A DNA stretch of 64,000 nucleotides from Anaerococcus mediterraneensis (GTDB lineage Bacteria; Bacillota; Clostridia; Tissierellales; Peptoniphilaceae). Of this stretch, positions 18,411 to 28,172 are shown one piece after another. Numbering within the stretch: position 1 is the first letter of the stretch; every line of letters begins with the position of its first letter. Location of the stretch: positions 1 through 64,000 of the forward strand of contig NZ_LT635772.1 in assembly GCF_900128415.1 (NCBI RefSeq). The letters are read 5' to 3'. Both the position numbers and the translations under genes were made by a program. Below the pieces are notes generated by a model. That model searched no databases and was not told the DNA's origin. It saw only the letters and a list, made by a program, of their open reading frames with translations.

Positions 18411-19151
18411 CTAGTAGTCCAGGTCTAATTCTATCCTCTCATTTGCTTTTATAATTTTTCTTATATCTATATCATATACCGAATATTTCTTGGAAAAGTC
18501 AATAGATTCTTTTTCTACCCCCCCGATCCTGCATGGAAAGAATATTTGGCTATCAATCTCTCCAAAAATCCTATCATAGTACCTGCTAGATTTTTTAGAC
18601 TCCTGATCTATAGGTAGAAATATAATATCAGCCTCCTCCTCCCTTAGTTCATAGATGAGATTTTCAAAGGCATATCCTTCTACTTTGTCAAAATCCAAGG
18701 CCCCTCCGTAAAATATACGAAGTGGACCTATGTCGATAAGGTATCCCAAGGATTTTTTGTCAAACCCAATTGTCCTAATACCTAAATGATCTTCATTGAT
18801 TTCTACATTTATATCTTCTCCAGGACCAAGAATGGTAACTTGATTTGACCTATAAATTTTTTTAAGGTCTCTCATACTCAGTTGGTCTTTGTTCAAATAT
18901 ATTATATTATTATCTTTTTTAAGGCTCATTAAGTCTGAGTTTATGATGTATTTGACAGATTTCAGCTCTGGAATATTAAAAATTTCTGATGTAAAATGAT
19001 CTGAATTTTTGCTAGATACAAAAAATATTATATTCTTAGACTCAGATAAATCTAAGATACCTTTTGCATAGTCAAAAACTAAAAGATAATCTCCAAATTC
19101 TATAGAATAAGAAGAATCATATATATAGTTTACAAAAACTTTTCTATCCAT
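18411..19151 (-). CDS. Metallo-beta-lactamase-fold-like protein, degenerate site
   Basis: About 246 residues from ATG 19151, chosen because AAAGGAG lies 5 bases upstream; a longer start at 19199 would run into the divergent promoter. The beta-alpha pattern resembles MBL-fold hydrolases of the UlaG/YtnP kind: FFVSSKNSDHFTSEIF sits where HxHxDH is expected, and GPLRIFYGGALDF where the later DxG...GD region occurs. The first two metal histidines appear replaced (Ser-Lys-Asn), leaving only DH, so catalysis may be lost or altered. The relationship is by pattern only; function unknown. Confidence 0.7.
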   Translation of the reverse strand: MDRKVFVNYIYDSSYSIEFGDYLLVFDYAKGILDLSESKNIIFFVSSKNSDHFTSEIFNIPELKSVKYIINSDLMSLKKDNNIIYLNKDQLSMRDLKKIYRSNQVTILGPGEDINVEINEDHLGIRTIGFDKKSLGYLIDIGPLRIFYGGALDFDKVEGYAFENLIYELREEEADIIFLPIDQESKKSSRYYDRIFGEIDSQIFFPCRIGGVEKESIDFSKKYSVYDIDIRKIIKANERIELDLDY

Positions 19152-19229
19152 AGTAGCTCCTTTACTTATATTTTTATACCCATTATGAAAGCAAATCATT
19201 TATCGTATAATTATTTGGAGGTGATAATA

Positions 19230-19715
19230 ATGAAAAAAGAAATTAAGACAAATGCTATGAGGATATTAGATAATTTGGATATAGAATATGACCATGTAGA
19301 CTACGGTTTGGACCATGAATTTGTATCTGCTGCTGACCTGGCCGAGGAAAACGGCGATGATCTTGCCATAATTTATAAAACCCTAGCCTGCAAATCTAAA
19401 GAAGGTGACATTTATATTTTTGTCATAGATTCTGCTAGTGAAATTGACTTTAAAAAAGCAGCTAAGGCTGTAGGTGTCAAATCATTGTCCATGCTAGAGC
19501 TTAAAAAACTAAAAAACACCGTCGGCTATGAGAGAGGTGCAACTACATCTTTGGCTATGAAAAAGGATTTTCCTGTAATAGTTGATATAAGAGCAAAAGA
19601 TAAGGGCTACATAAAGGTTTCTGCAGGCAAAATCGGACACGGCCTAAAGCTTAGGGCAGATGATTTGATAAAGGCCACAAAGGGCAAGTACGAAGATGTG
19701 GTAAGATGCGAGTAG
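19230..19715 (+). CDS. ybaK: YbaK/EbsC family aminoacyl-tRNA deacylase
   Basis: 161 residues. Start at 19230, preceded by a near-perfect SD GGAGGTGAT (19217-19225); an upstream ATG at 19185 lies in the promoter. The fold motifs of Cys-tRNA(Pro) deacylase are present: DHEFVSAADLAEE near the start, IYKTLACKS with the conserved catalytic Lys region, and IRAKDKGYIKVSAGKIGHGL with the terminal GG-type loop. It clears mischarged Cys-tRNA(Pro). It overlaps the next gene by 10 bases. Candidate promoter: TTATGA (19183-19188), 17 bases, TATAAT (19206-19211). Confidence 0.92.
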   Translation: MKKEIKTNAMRILDNLDIEYDHVDYGLDHEFVSAADLAEENGDDLAIIYKTLACKSKEGDIYIFVIDSASEIDFKKAAKAVGVKSLSMLELKKLKNTVGYERGATTSLAMKKDFPVIVDIRAKDKGYIKVSAGKIGHGLKLRADDLIKATKGKYEDVVRCE

Positions 19716-20407
19716 AAAAATTTGTAGCTAATAAGGTATATAGTTTCGATATAGGAGAAAACTATGAATTGGTGGAAGTTTTCATAAGAGAAGATAAAAA
19801 AGAAAATGATTCTTTTTATAAAATAATATTTGAAAATGACAAGGAAAATGAAATAGCCTATATCCTTGCCATCCTTTCTCCTATCTTTATAGCTTGTTTT
19901 GACAATGGATATGAAGAGCTTAGCTTTTTAAAAGATTCTATTAAAAAATCTAGATTTCCTTATGGATTAAATCCATTTTTTTCAAAAATATATAAGCAAG
20001 CTTTTGATTTTGAAAAAAAATCTATAGACCAAAGCCCTAATGATAACATTTGCCTAGATCCTAATAATATAGTGAATCTCACTATAAATCCTATGGAGGA
20101 TATCTATTTGAAATCTCTACTTTGCCTGATTGACAAGCTGGTTTTAGATGATAGCAACAGAAAAAAACTCTTGGAATATTTTGATGGTGTGGACTATAAT
20201 ATTTTAATAAATGGTAGGAGATCTATACTTTCCAACGGAATCCAGGCCTTTTATCTGAGAAAATATGTGGCAGTATGGATGATAGACCTTATTAATCTCG
20301 TCCTAGAAAATAATCCCGAATATAAAATTATCCTAAAACCTATATATGATTTAACTAGCAATCTAAAAACTCCAAGAATTGCCAAAAAAATCTATAAGAA
20401 AAAATAA
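19706..20407 (+). CDS. Hypothetical protein downstream of ybaK
   Basis: 233 residues, soluble, acidic and Lys/Asn rich, no signal peptide or recognisable motif. Secondary structure looks mixed: beta-rich start (FVANKVYSFDIGENYELVEVFI) and helical end (YLRKYVAVWMIDLINLVLE). It begins inside the ybaK 3' end (10-base overlap), so it is translated with the deacylase. A strong bidirectional terminator follows. I do not recognise the family. Confidence 0.75.
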   Translation: MRVEKFVANKVYSFDIGENYELVEVFIREDKKENDSFYKIIFENDKENEIAYILAILSPIFIACFDNGYEELSFLKDSIKKSRFPYGLNPFFSKIYKQAFDFEKKSIDQSPNDNICLDPNNIVNLTINPMEDIYLKSLLCLIDKLVLDDSNRKKLLEYFDGVDYNILINGRRSILSNGIQAFYLRKYVAVWMIDLINLVLENNPEYKIILKPIYDLTSNLKTPRIAKKIYKKK

Positions 20408-20411
20408 ATTA

Positions 20412-20446
20412 AAAAGCGGATTACAGTCGATAATCCGCTTTTTTCT
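20412..20446. terminator. Bidirectional terminator between the ybaK operon and but
   Basis: AAAAGCGGATTA (20412-20423), loop CAGTCGA, TAATCCGCTTTT (20431-20442): a 12-bp perfect stem with a T run on both strands. It serves the converging plus-strand ybaK operon and minus-strand CoA-transferase gene. Confidence 0.95.
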
Positions 20447-20456
20447 ATTCTTTTTA

Positions 20457-21806
20457 TTAGATTCTCTTGTTAGTATTTCTCCAAATTCCTAAGTCTTCTG
20501 CTGCTTTGATCAGATCTTCCCTACATTCTGGGTGAGCTAGGCTTACAAGAGCTTCTGCTGCTTGCCAAGTTGTTAGGCCCTTGAAATTGACTATACCTTG
20601 TTCTGTTGCAAGATAGTGTGTGTTAGACCTAACGGCAGTTGCTTGGGTACCGGCTTTGAAAGTTGGTACTATGTTTGATACCCTCTTGCCATCTTTGCCA
20701 ACCCTAGATGAATTAAGTGCAATTATTGATCTACCACCCTTTGATCTATAAGCTCCAAGTACAAAGTCTAATGCTCCACCTGCTCCAGATATATGTCTAG
20801 TACCTGCAGACTCTGCTGAAACTTGTCCCCAAAGGTCAACCTCTAGAACTGTATTTATAGATACGAAATTATCCAAGGAAGCCACTACATCAATATCATT
20901 TATATAAGAAACTGGAGCTGCCATAAGCTCCTCATTGTCATCTATATAATCATATAATTCTTGACTACCTGCCGCAAAGGCATATGCTTGACGCCCCTTG
21001 TCTATGGTCTTTTTCATACCTGTAATCTTACCAGCAAGGGCCATTTCCCTAAAGGCATCAACATACATCTCTGAGTGAACACCTAGATCTTTTAGGTCAG
21101 ATTTTGCAATCTCTGAACCTATAGCACCTGGCAAGGCGCCTATACCGATTTGGATAGTATCGCCATCACGCAATTTATCTACAACAAAGGCTGCAGCTTT
21201 TAATTCTTCCTCACCATATTTTGCTTGTGGTAGGGTTAACATATCATAATTACTTGATTCATAAACATAGTCAACATCTTTGATATTTATGTGAGTCAAA
21301 AATCCACCCAAAGCTCTTGGTACATTTTTATTTACTTCTAGTATAACTTTATCAGAATTTCTAAATGAATCTATAGTATGTGAACAAGATAGTCCAAAGT
21401 TGAAATTTCCATGCTTATCCATTGGTGTAACTTGGATAACACTTACAGCTGCTTTTGGCATATTTTCAGATATATACCTTCCTATTTCACTATATTTTAT
21501 AGGTATAAAGAAGGCTCCGTTTTTATTATTATTTATTAGTTTTCTTTCTGGTCCAGATGTGTGCCAAGAATGATAAATAAAATGTTCACCAGTCGAATCA
21601 GCTGCACCTACATGTGGCATATAAGGAACAACGCCAGCTCTAATTTTAACATCTTTAAGCTCGTCAACTCTAGCAGCTAAAGCCTTGTCAAAATCAACTG
21701 GAGTTAGAGCTGCCCAGCCCATTTCAACCCAATCACCATCTTTGACCATCGCAGCAGCTTTTTCTGCGGTTATCAATTTTTCTTCATACATTTTTTTATA
21801 ATCCAT
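20457..21806 (-). CDS. but: Butyryl-CoA:acetate (or 4-hydroxybutyrate) CoA-transferase
   Basis: 449 residues, Cat1/AbfT family. It moves CoA from butyryl-CoA to acetate, the last step of butyrate formation. Visible: N-terminal substrate domain, GIGALPGAIGSEIA glycine loop, and HSEMYVDAF carrying the catalytic Glu that forms the glutamyl-CoA intermediate; GAGGALDF near the end. But and 4-hydroxybutyrate CoA-transferase are too alike to separate by eye. Location next to thl-hbd-crt favours But, while the AbfD-like gene 11 kb away keeps 4-hydroxybutyrate possible. Own promoter and a GAAAACG motif in the leader. Confidence 0.9.
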   Translation of the reverse strand: MDYKKMYEEKLITAEKAAAMVKDGDWVEMGWAALTPVDFDKALAARVDELKDVKIRAGVVPYMPHVGAADSTGEHFIYHSWHTSGPERKLINNNKNGAFFIPIKYSEIGRYISENMPKAAVSVIQVTPMDKHGNFNFGLSCSHTIDSFRNSDKVILEVNKNVPRALGGFLTHINIKDVDYVYESSNYDMLTLPQAKYGEEELKAAAFVVDKLRDGDTIQIGIGALPGAIGSEIAKSDLKDLGVHSEMYVDAFREMALAGKITGMKKTIDKGRQAYAFAAGSQELYDYIDDNEELMAAPVSYINDIDVVASLDNFVSINTVLEVDLWGQVSAESAGTRHISGAGGALDFVLGAYRSKGGRSIIALNSSRVGKDGKRVSNIVPTFKAGTQATAVRSNTHYLATEQGIVNFKGLTTWQAAEALVSLAHPECREDLIKAAEDLGIWRNTNKRI

Positions 21807-21820
21807 AAATACCTCTCATA

Positions 21821-21845
21821 ATATCGTTTTCTTAGATCTATTATA
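21821..21845 (-). promoter_or_regulatory. -10 box and GAAAACG motif before but
   Basis: Minus strand TATAAT at 21845-21840 with only a weak -35. Directly after it comes AAGAAAACGATAT (21833-21821), covering the likely start of transcription. The motif is shared with crt, the hydroxyacid dehydrogenase, the BKACE gene and the bcd/glcD spacer. Confidence 0.5.
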
Positions 21846-21897
21846 CCCTAATTCATAGAAAAAAATCACAATTAAAAATTAATCTTTTATAGAAAAA

Positions 21898-21930
21898 GAA
21901 AAAGTACGCAAGTTATAACTTGCGTACTTT
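21898..21930 (-). terminator. Terminator of crt-hbd-thl
   Basis: AAAGTACGCAAGTT (21901-21914) and AACTTGCGTACTTT (21917-21930) form a perfect 14-bp inverted repeat; on the minus strand it is followed by TTTCTTTTTCT. Confidence 0.9.
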
Positions 21931-21940
21931 ATTAAAAATC

Positions 21941-23122
21941 CTATCTTTCAACAACTAGTGCTGTACCCATACCGCCACCTATACATAGGGTTGCGATACC
22001 TTTTTTAGAATCTCTTTTTTGCATTTCATATAGAAGTGTTACAAGGATTCTTGCACCACTTGCTCCTATTGGGTGACCAATAGCTATAGCTCCACCATTA
22101 ACGTTAACTATATCAGTATCAAGTCCTAATTCTTTGATAACTGATAGAGCTTGAGCTGCAAATGCTTCGTTAGCTTCTATTAAGTCAATATCATCTAGGC
22201 TTAGGTTGCCTTTTTCTAAAGCTTTTCTAACTGTAGGAATTGGACCTGTACCCATTATAGATGGGTCAACACCTTCAGATGCATAGGATACTATTGTAGC
22301 AAGAGGTTTTACGCCAAGTTCTTTGGCTTTTTCTTCGCTCATTACTATAATAGCTGCAGCACCATCGTTGATACCTGATGCGTTAGCTGCTGTAACTGTA
22401 CCATCTTTTATAAATGCTGGTTTTAGTTTACTAATTCCTTCAGCTGTTACACCTTCTTTGATATATTCATCTTCTTCTACGAGTGTAACTTGTCCTTTTC
22501 TGCCCTTGACTTCAACTGGAACGATTTCGTCTTTGAATCTTCCTTCAGCTCTTGCTTTTTCAGCTCTTTGTTGGCTTGTTGCAGCAAGTTCATCTTGCAT
22601 TTGTCTTGTAAGACCATATTTTTCAGCTACGTTTTCAGCTGTAACTCCCATGTGGTAGTTATTAAATGCATCCCAAAGTCCGTCTTTAATCATTTCATCG
22701 ACAACTTTTGCATCGCCCATCCTTGCTCCCCATCTTTCTTTTGGAAGAAGGTAAGGTGCATTTGACATTGATTCTGTACCACCTGCAAGAACAACATCAG
22801 CATCGCCTGCTAGAATCATTTGTGCAGCTAATGATACTGTTCTAAGACCAGAACCACAAACCATATTTAATGTCATTGCTGGTTTTTCTTTTGGAATACC
22901 AGCTCCTAATGAAACTTGTCTAGCAACGTTTTGTCCAAGACCTGCTTGTAAAACATTACCTAAAACTGTTTCGTCTATATCGCTTGCTTCTATTCCTGCT
23001 CTTTTGATTGCTTCTTTTGCTGCTATTACACCTAACTCAACAGCTGACACTGACTTAAATGAGCCGCCATAAGCTCCTACTGGTGTTCTTGCTGCACTTG
23101 CTATAACTACTTTTCTAACCAT
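21941..23122 (-). CDS. thlA: Acetyl-CoA acetyltransferase (thiolase)
   Basis: 393 residues, normal for biosynthetic thiolase. It condenses two acetyl-CoA to acetoacetyl-CoA. Active-site features: nucleophilic Cys in [12 protein letters not shown] (near 88), His in [10 protein letters not shown] (near 350), and the second Cys in LCIGGGMG (near 380). Last gene of crt-hbd-thl, 21 bases after hbd, followed by a strong terminator. It may also split acetoacetyl-CoA coming from the keto-acid feeders to the right. Confidence 0.97.
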   Translation of the reverse strand: MVRKVVIASAARTPVGAYGGSFKSVSAVELGVIAAKEAIKRAGIEASDIDETVLGNVLQAGLGQNVARQVSLGAGIPKEKPAMTLNMVCGSGLRTVSLAAQMILAGDADVVLAGGTESMSNAPYLLPKERWGARMGDAKVVDEMIKDGLWDAFNNYHMGVTAENVAEKYGLTRQMQDELAATSQQRAEKARAEGRFKDEIVPVEVKGRKGQVTLVEEDEYIKEGVTAEGISKLKPAFIKDGTVTAANASGINDGAAAIIVMSEEKAKELGVKPLATIVSYASEGVDPSIMGTGPIPTVRKALEKGNLSLDDIDLIEANEAFAAQALSVIKELGLDTDIVNVNGGAIAIGHPIGASGARILVTLLYEMQKRDSKKGIATLCIGGGMGTALVVER

Positions 23123-23143
23123 TCAATCTCCTTAATTTTTTTC

Positions 23144-23986
23144 TTATTTACTATAATCGTAGAAGCCCTTACCGGTCTTTCTACCTAGGTCTCCAGCTCT
23201 TACCATTTGTCTTAGTAGTGGTGCTGGTCTATACTTGCTATCACCGAACTCGGTATATAAAACTTCCATGATTGCTAGACATGTATCTAGTCCAATTAAA
23301 TCACCTAAAGCAAGAGGTCCCATTGGGTGGTTTGCACCAAGTTGCATACCTTTGTCTATATCTTCAACAGTAGCTATACCATCAGCAAGTGTACCGATTG
23401 CTTCATTTATCATTGGGATAAGAAGTCTATTTACAACAAATCCTGGACCTTCATTAACTTTTATTGGTTGTTTGCCTAATTCTTCAGCTAATTTGAAAAT
23501 TGTATCATTAGTCTCATCAGATGTGTGAAGTCCTCTGATAACTTCTACAAGTTTCATAACTGGAACTGGGTTAAAGAAGTGCATACCTATAATTTTGTCA
23601 GCTCTATTAGTAGCTGCAGCTATATCTGTTATAGATAGAGAAGATGTGTTTGATGCTAGGATAGCTTCTTTTTTAACAACTTCGTCTAGTTCTTTGAAGA
23701 TTTCTTTTTTAAGTTTTGGATTTTCAGTAGCTGCTTCTATAACTATATCGCAGTCTGCTAAATTTTTAACTTCTATTGTATAGCTGATATTTGCAATAGC
23801 TTTATTTTTATCATCTTCTGTCATTCTCTCTTTAGATACTTGTTTAGAATATGATTTTTCGATTCTAGCTTTTGCATTATCCAAGAATTCTTCTTTTATA
23901 TCTCTAACTATAACTTCGTGGTATTTTGCAGCAACTTCTACAATACCGCTGCCCATTATACCAGAACCAATTACTCCAATTTTCAT
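23144..23986 (-). CDS. hbd: 3-hydroxybutyryl-CoA dehydrogenase
   Basis: 280 residues. N-terminal Rossmann fold with [14 protein letters not shown] (residues 7-20) and an Asp at the end of beta-2 (RDIKE), favouring NADH. Catalytic region [15 protein letters not shown] contains the family His. C-terminal helical dimer domain ([13 protein letters not shown] type: [15 protein letters not shown]). Reduces acetoacetyl-CoA to (S)-3-hydroxybutyryl-CoA. Contrast with the longer dehydrogenase at 40455, which has HFWNPSHLLPLVEIV. 17 bases after crt. Confidence 0.97.
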   Translation of the reverse strand: MKIGVIGSGIMGSGIVEVAAKYHEVIVRDIKEEFLDNAKARIEKSYSKQVSKERMTEDDKNKAIANISYTIEVKNLADCDIVIEAATENPKLKKEIFKELDEVVKKEAILASNTSSLSITDIAAATNRADKIIGMHFFNPVPVMKLVEVIRGLHTSDETNDTIFKLAEELGKQPIKVNEGPGFVVNRLLIPMINEAIGTLADGIATVEDIDKGMQLGANHPMGPLALGDLIGLDTCLAIMEVLYTEFGDSKYRPAPLLRQMVRAGDLGRKTGKGFYDYSK

Positions 23987-24003
23987 TATTTGCTCCTTAA
24001 CTA

Positions 24004-24783
24004 TTACTTGTTTTCGAATACAGCTTTTTCTTTATTTATAAAAGCTTGCATACCTGTTTTTTGGTCTTCTGTTGAGAATGTTAAACCAAATAGATTTTCC
24101 TCGATCTTGATAGCACTGTCTATGTCTACTTGACCACCTGTGTTTATAGCTTCTTTACCAAGTCTAACTGCTATAGGTGCGTTAGAAGCTATTTTCTCAG
24201 CAATTTCTTTAACTCTAGCATCTAGGTTTTCTGGCTCAACTACTTCTTGAACAAGGCCAATTTCTAAAGCTTTTTCAGCTTTGATATTATTAGCTGTATA
24301 AATTAAATATTTTGCATAACCAGGACCTACTAGTCTTTGAAGTCTTTGTGTACCAGCAAAACCTGGTATAATACCTAGACCAACTTCTGGTTGACCGAAT
24401 AAAGCTTTTGAGCTTGCAATTCTAATGTCACAGCTCATAGCAATTTCACATCCGCCACCAAGAGCAAATCCGTTTACTGCAGCTATTACTGGAATTGGAA
24501 GTTTTTCTAGTTTTCTGAAAACTGAAAGACCTTTGTTACCAAATTCCTTGCCTTCTATAGCTGATAGTGTAGACATTTCTTTTATGTCAGCACCTGCTAC
24601 AAAAGATCTGCCTTCACCAGTAAGAATAGCTACTCTAAGATCTTTATTAGATGCAACTTCATCTAATAATAGATTTAATTCGTCTAATACTTCTGAATTA
24701 AGTGCATTTAGTGCATCTGGTCTGTTGATTGTAATCTTTGCTATTGTACCTTCAACTTCATATTTTAGTGTCTTGTAAGTCAT
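24004..24783 (-). CDS. crt: Crotonase (3-hydroxybutyryl-CoA dehydratase)
   Basis: 259 residues, enoyl-CoA hydratase fold. Oxyanion-hole segments [13 protein letters not shown] (near 65) and [16 protein letters not shown] (near 105); the two catalytic Glu positions fall at CEIAMS and QPEVGLGI(I)PG. Dehydrates (S)-3-hydroxybutyryl-CoA to crotonyl-CoA. First gene of its operon; SD AAAGGGGG before the ATG. A GAAAACG motif lies in the leader (24801-24811). Confidence 0.97.
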   Translation of the reverse strand: MTYKTLKYEVEGTIAKITINRPDALNALNSEVLDELNLLLDEVASNKDLRVAILTGEGRSFVAGADIKEMSTLSAIEGKEFGNKGLSVFRKLEKLPIPVIAAVNGFALGGGCEIAMSCDIRIASSKALFGQPEVGLGIIPGFAGTQRLQRLVGPGYAKYLIYTANNIKAEKALEIGLVQEVVEPENLDARVKEIAEKIASNAPIAVRLGKEAINTGGQVDIDSAIKIEENLFGLTFSTEDQKTGMQAFINKEKAVFENK

Positions 24784-24875
24784 AAAATCCCCCTTTTATA
24801 AATCGTTTTCTTTTGCTTATAAAGATATAGTATTAAGCATTAATTATATACCCACTATTTACTAAATCTAACATT

Positions 24876-24903
24876 ATTATAACACTTGATATATTTTTGT
24901 CAA
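24876..24903 (-). promoter_or_regulatory. Promoter of crt-hbd-thl
   Basis: Minus strand TTGACA (24903-24898), 16 bases, TATAAT (24881-24876). It gives a leader of about 85 bases that includes AAGAAAACGATTT. Confidence 0.85.
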
Positions 24904-24929
24904 TGTTTATTTGTAGTTTTTTTAACATT

Positions 24930-24954
24930 GTATTTCAAAATTCTTTTGAAATAC
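24930..24954. repeat. Perfect 11-bp inverted repeat upstream of the crt promoter
   Basis: GTATTTCAAAA (24930-24940), three bases, TTTTGAAATAC (24944-24954). It sits 27 bases upstream of the -35 box, a usual place for an activator or repressor. No T run follows on either strand, so it is not an ordinary terminator. Confidence 0.6.
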
Positions 24955-24981
24955 AAATATACCAACAATTAGAGCCTGATT

Positions 24982-25099
24982 GAACTGTAAAAAAAGTTAT
25001 TGTCCTTATAGTTTAGCTTTGTTTATATAAAAATCATAGATTATTTTAAGACTAATTTCTTTATTAATTGTGAATATTTATTCCTAGTTTTTACAGTTC
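24982..25099. repeat. Spaced 12-bp inverted repeat in the etfA-crt gap
   Basis: GAACTGTAAAAA (24982-24993) and TTTTTACAGTTC (25088-25099) are exact inverted copies bounding about 118 bases of AT-rich, non-coding DNA. They could be ends of a small decayed element or arms of a regulatory fold. Nothing else was recognised in the 24904-25114 gap. Confidence 0.4.
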
Positions 25100-25114
25100 T
25101 ATAATTTTTATTTT

Positions 25115-25149
25115 AAAAAAACCACTATTTGATCAAATAGTGGTTTTTT
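25115..25149 (-). terminator. Terminator of bcd-etfB-etfA
   Basis: AACCACTATTTGATC and its exact complement (25120-25144) form a palindrome with flanking A and T runs. It follows the etfA stop within ten bases. Confidence 0.93.
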
Positions 25150-25155
25150 ATAGTG

Positions 25156-26157
25156 TTAAGCTTTTCTAGAGTTAACTTTCTCGATTATTTGTGGAACTAC
25201 CACGAAAAGGTCTCCAACTATACCATAGTCAGCAATATCAAATATTGGTGCATCTGGATCTTTGTTTATTGCGATGATTGTATCACTAGCGCCTATACCA
25301 GCCAAGTGTTGGATGGCTCCAGAAATACCAACTGCTATATAAACTTTTGGTCCAACTGTTTTACCAGATTGTCCAACTTGGTGAGAGTGAGAAATCCATC
25401 CAGCATCTACTGCTGCACGTGAAGATCCTACTGTACCATCGAAAGCTGCTGCTAGATCTTCAATAAGTTTGAAGTTTTCAGCATCACCTAGTCCACGGCC
25501 ACCAGATACTATAAATTCTGCACCTTGTAGGTCTACTACATCACCTTCATCTCTTGGGATAAAGTCAAGAACTTTTGTTCTGATTGGTCCTGTGTATTCG
25601 ATATTTTCAGAAATTTCTTCGATTTCGTCTTTTCTACCTATAGCTTCTTTAGAGAATACGCCTGGTCTAACAGTACCCATTTGTGGTCTTGAATCTGGGC
25701 AAAGGATTTGAGCCATTAGGTTTCCACCAAATGCTGGTCTAGTCCATTTTACGTTTCCTGATTCTTCATCTACGTCAAGTTCTGTACAGTCTGCTGTAAG
25801 ACCTGTGTGTAGTCTAGATGATACTCTTGGACCTAGGTCTCTACCTCTGTTGGTAGCACCTATCAATATTGTGTCTGGATGATATTTTTCTACTAATGTA
25901 CATAGAGCATGAGCGTAAACATCTGTGCTGTATTGTTCGTAGATATCACCTTCAACTGTGATTATTTTATCAACACCGTGATCTTTTACTTCTTCTTTTG
26001 CTTTAGATACATCTTTACCTATAATAACTGCAACAAGTTTTTCTTTTAATGTGTCAGCCATTTTTCTACCAGGATTTAATAATTCCAATCCTACATTAAC
26101 AGCTGATCCGTCTTCTTTAGTTTCTACTAAAACCCATAGATTTTTTACTTCTGACAT
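25156..26157 (-). CDS. etfA: Electron transfer flavoprotein alpha subunit
   Basis: 333 residues. The N-terminal adenine-nucleotide-hydrolase-like fold (1-190) is followed by the FAD domain with SGGRGLG (near 215), SRAAVDAGW, HQVGQSGKTVGPKVYIAVGISGAIQH and NKDPDAPIFDIADYGIVGD. Together with EtfB and Bcd it carries electrons from NADH, in clostridia bifurcating to crotonyl-CoA and ferredoxin. It has no N-terminal ferredoxin extension. Eight bases after etfB, and followed by a strong terminator. Confidence 0.96.
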   Translation of the reverse strand: MSEVKNLWVLVETKEDGSAVNVGLELLNPGRKMADTLKEKLVAVIIGKDVSKAKEEVKDHGVDKIITVEGDIYEQYSTDVYAHALCTLVEKYHPDTILIGATNRGRDLGPRVSSRLHTGLTADCTELDVDEESGNVKWTRPAFGGNLMAQILCPDSRPQMGTVRPGVFSKEAIGRKDEIEEISENIEYTGPIRTKVLDFIPRDEGDVVDLQGAEFIVSGGRGLGDAENFKLIEDLAAAFDGTVGSSRAAVDAGWISHSHQVGQSGKTVGPKVYIAVGISGAIQHLAGIGASDTIIAINKDPDAPIFDIADYGIVGDLFVVVPQIIEKVNSRKA

Positions 26158-26165
26158 ATTACCCC

Positions 26166-26975
26166 CTAAATAAGCTTCTTATCATAAAGCTCTTCAAGTA
26201 GCTGTTGAGCAGCTTCGGAAGCTTCAAGATTTTCAAATATTTTACCTTCTTTTTTAACTTCTGGAGTATAAGATTTTTTAACTCTAGTAGGTGATCCATT
26301 TAGACCAATCTTACTTTCGTCTATACTTCCAGCAAGTTCTTCAAGAGTGATTTGCTTAATCTCAGCTTTTTTAGCTTTTAGTTTATCTTTGATTTTTGGA
26401 TATCTAAGCTCTTCATCTCCATATTTTGTAAAGGTAACTAGGGCTGGTAATGTACATTGAATATTTTGTGCTCCACCTTCTACCTCTTGTAGAACCTTGA
26501 TTCCTTCGTCGTTTAGTTCTGTTGTGTAAGCATATGTTACTTGTGGTAGGTCAAGGTGCTCAGCTATTTCTGGTCCTACTTGTGCAGTATCACCATCTAT
26601 AGCTTGAAGTCCACAGAATACCAAGTCAGGTTGACCTTCTGTTTCTGCAACTTTTTTAATAGCTTCAGATATAATGTAGCTTGTTGCTAGTGTGTCTGAT
26701 CCACCAAATTTTCTATCAGTTACTAAATATGCATTGTTTGCACCAACTGCTAAACAATCTCTAAGCATAGACTCTGCTTGAGGAGGTCCCATTGAAATAA
26801 CTGTTATTTTAATTTCAGGATTTTTATCTTTTAATTTTAAGGCTTGCTCTAGAGCAAAAGCATCATAAGTATTTAAGATACTTGGAACACCTTTTCTTAT
26901 AAGAGTGTTAGTAACTGGATCTATCTTGATCTCATTAGTGTCTGGAACTTGTTTAGCACATACGAAAATATTCAT
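26166..26975 (-). CDS. etfB: Electron transfer flavoprotein beta subunit
   Basis: 269 residues. Begins MNIFVCAKQVPDTNEIKIDP, the usual EtfB start. The segment FCGLQAIDGDTAQVGPEIAEHL (about 120-142) is the flavin-binding stretch that in bifurcating EtfB holds the bifurcating FAD. Together with Bcd and EtfA it should couple butyryl-CoA formation to ferredoxin reduction; the bifurcating character is inferred from family and context. 13 bases after bcd. Confidence 0.95.
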   Translation of the reverse strand: MNIFVCAKQVPDTNEIKIDPVTNTLIRKGVPSILNTYDAFALEQALKLKDKNPEIKITVISMGPPQAESMLRDCLAVGANNAYLVTDRKFGGSDTLATSYIISEAIKKVAETEGQPDLVFCGLQAIDGDTAQVGPEIAEHLDLPQVTYAYTTELNDEGIKVLQEVEGGAQNIQCTLPALVTFTKYGDEELRYPKIKDKLKAKKAEIKQITLEELAGSIDESKIGLNGSPTRVKKSYTPEVKKEGKIFENLEASEAAQQLLEELYDKKLI

Positions 26976-26988
26976 ATATCCTCTCTCC

Positions 26989-28125
26989 TTATCTTAAAAG
27001 TGCGCCAGATACAACCATTAACATAACCTCTGAAGTACCTTCATAGATTTCTGTAATTTTTGCATCTCTCATCATTCTTTCTACTTCATATTCTTTAATA
27101 TAGCCGTATCCACCAAATAATTGAACTGCTTTTGTTGTAACATCCATAGCAACTCTTGCTGCTTTTAGTTTAGCTTCTGCTGCTGCAATTGAGTAGCTTT
27201 CACCAGCATCTTTTAAGCAAGCTGCTTTATATACTAAGTGACGAGCACTTTCTATATCTATAGCCATTTCAGCAAGTTTAAATTGTGTATTTTGGAATTT
27301 AGCTATTGGTCTACCAAATTGTTGACGTTCTTTAACATATTTGATTGCTTTGTTTAGTGCGCCTTCAGCTATACCAAGAGCTTGAGCTGCTATACCAATT
27401 CTACCACCATCAAGTGTTTGCATAGCATATTTAAAGCCTTTTCCTTCTTCGCCAAGTAAGTTTGCAGCTGGGATTCTACAATCTCTGAATACTAATTCCA
27501 TTGTTGAAGAACCTTTGATACCCATTTTGTCTTCGATTGCACCAAAGTCAAATCCTGGTGTACCTTTTTCTACTATAAATGCTGAGATACCTTTTGTACC
27601 TTGAGATTTATCTGTCATAGCAAATACTACATAAATATCAGCATAACCAGCATTTGTAATAAAGACTTTTGAACCGTTAAGAACGTATTCATCACCATCT
27701 TTAACAGCTACAGTTTTTTGACCTGAGGCATCTGTACCAGCATCTGGTTCTGTAAGTGCAAATGCACCTAGTTTTTCACCTGAAGCAAGTGGAACTAAGT
27801 ATTTTTCTTTTTGTTCTTCATTACCGAATTTGTTAATACAATCTGTACCTAGTGATGTGTGAGCTGAAACGATAACACCTGTTGTAGCACAAGCTTTTGA
27901 TAATTCTTCAACGCAAAGTACGTATGTAAGAGTATCTAGACCAATACCACCTACTTCTTCTGGGAAAGGTATTCCAAAGAAGCCAAGTTCTTGCATTTTT
28001 TTAACGTTTTCTTCTGGGAATCTGTGATTCTCGTCAACGTCTATAGCTTTTGGAGCTACTTCTTTTTCTGCGAAGTCTCTAAACATTTTCTGCATTTCTA
28101 ATTGTTCTTCTGATAATTTATACAT
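26989..28125 (-). CDS. bcd: Butyryl-CoA dehydrogenase
   Basis: 378 residues, acyl-CoA dehydrogenase fold. FAD/substrate stretch [14 protein letters not shown] (about 120-133), [10 protein letters not shown], and the catalytic Glu in [12 protein letters not shown] near 363, the position typical of short-chain enzymes. It reduces crotonyl-CoA to butyryl-CoA with EtfAB. First gene of bcd-etfB-etfA, SD AAGGAGG. The promoter is at 28173-28201. Confidence 0.96.
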   Translation of the reverse strand: MYKLSEEQLEMQKMFRDFAEKEVAPKAIDVDENHRFPEENVKKMQELGFFGIPFPEEVGGIGLDTLTYVLCVEELSKACATTGVIVSAHTSLGTDCINKFGNEEQKEKYLVPLASGEKLGAFALTEPDAGTDASGQKTVAVKDGDEYVLNGSKVFITNAGYADIYVVFAMTDKSQGTKGISAFIVEKGTPGFDFGAIEDKMGIKGSSTMELVFRDCRIPAANLLGEEGKGFKYAMQTLDGGRIGIAAQALGIAEGALNKAIKYVKERQQFGRPIAKFQNTQFKLAEMAIDIESARHLVYKAACLKDAGESYSIAAAEAKLKAARVAMDVTTKAVQLFGGYGYIKEYEVERMMRDAKITEIYEGTSEVMLMVVSGALLR

Positions 28126-28172
28126 TGATTCCTCCTTAGATTTTCAAATCCATTTCTAATTATCCTGATATT

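Noticed and set aside
19185-19229. Upstream start for ybaK
   Set aside because: No SD and it overlaps the promoter; GGAGGTGAT precedes ATG 19230.
20457-21806. Acetyl-CoA hydrolase
   Set aside because: Same superfamily, but the HSEMYVDAF motif and the butyrate gene context fit a CoA-transferase.
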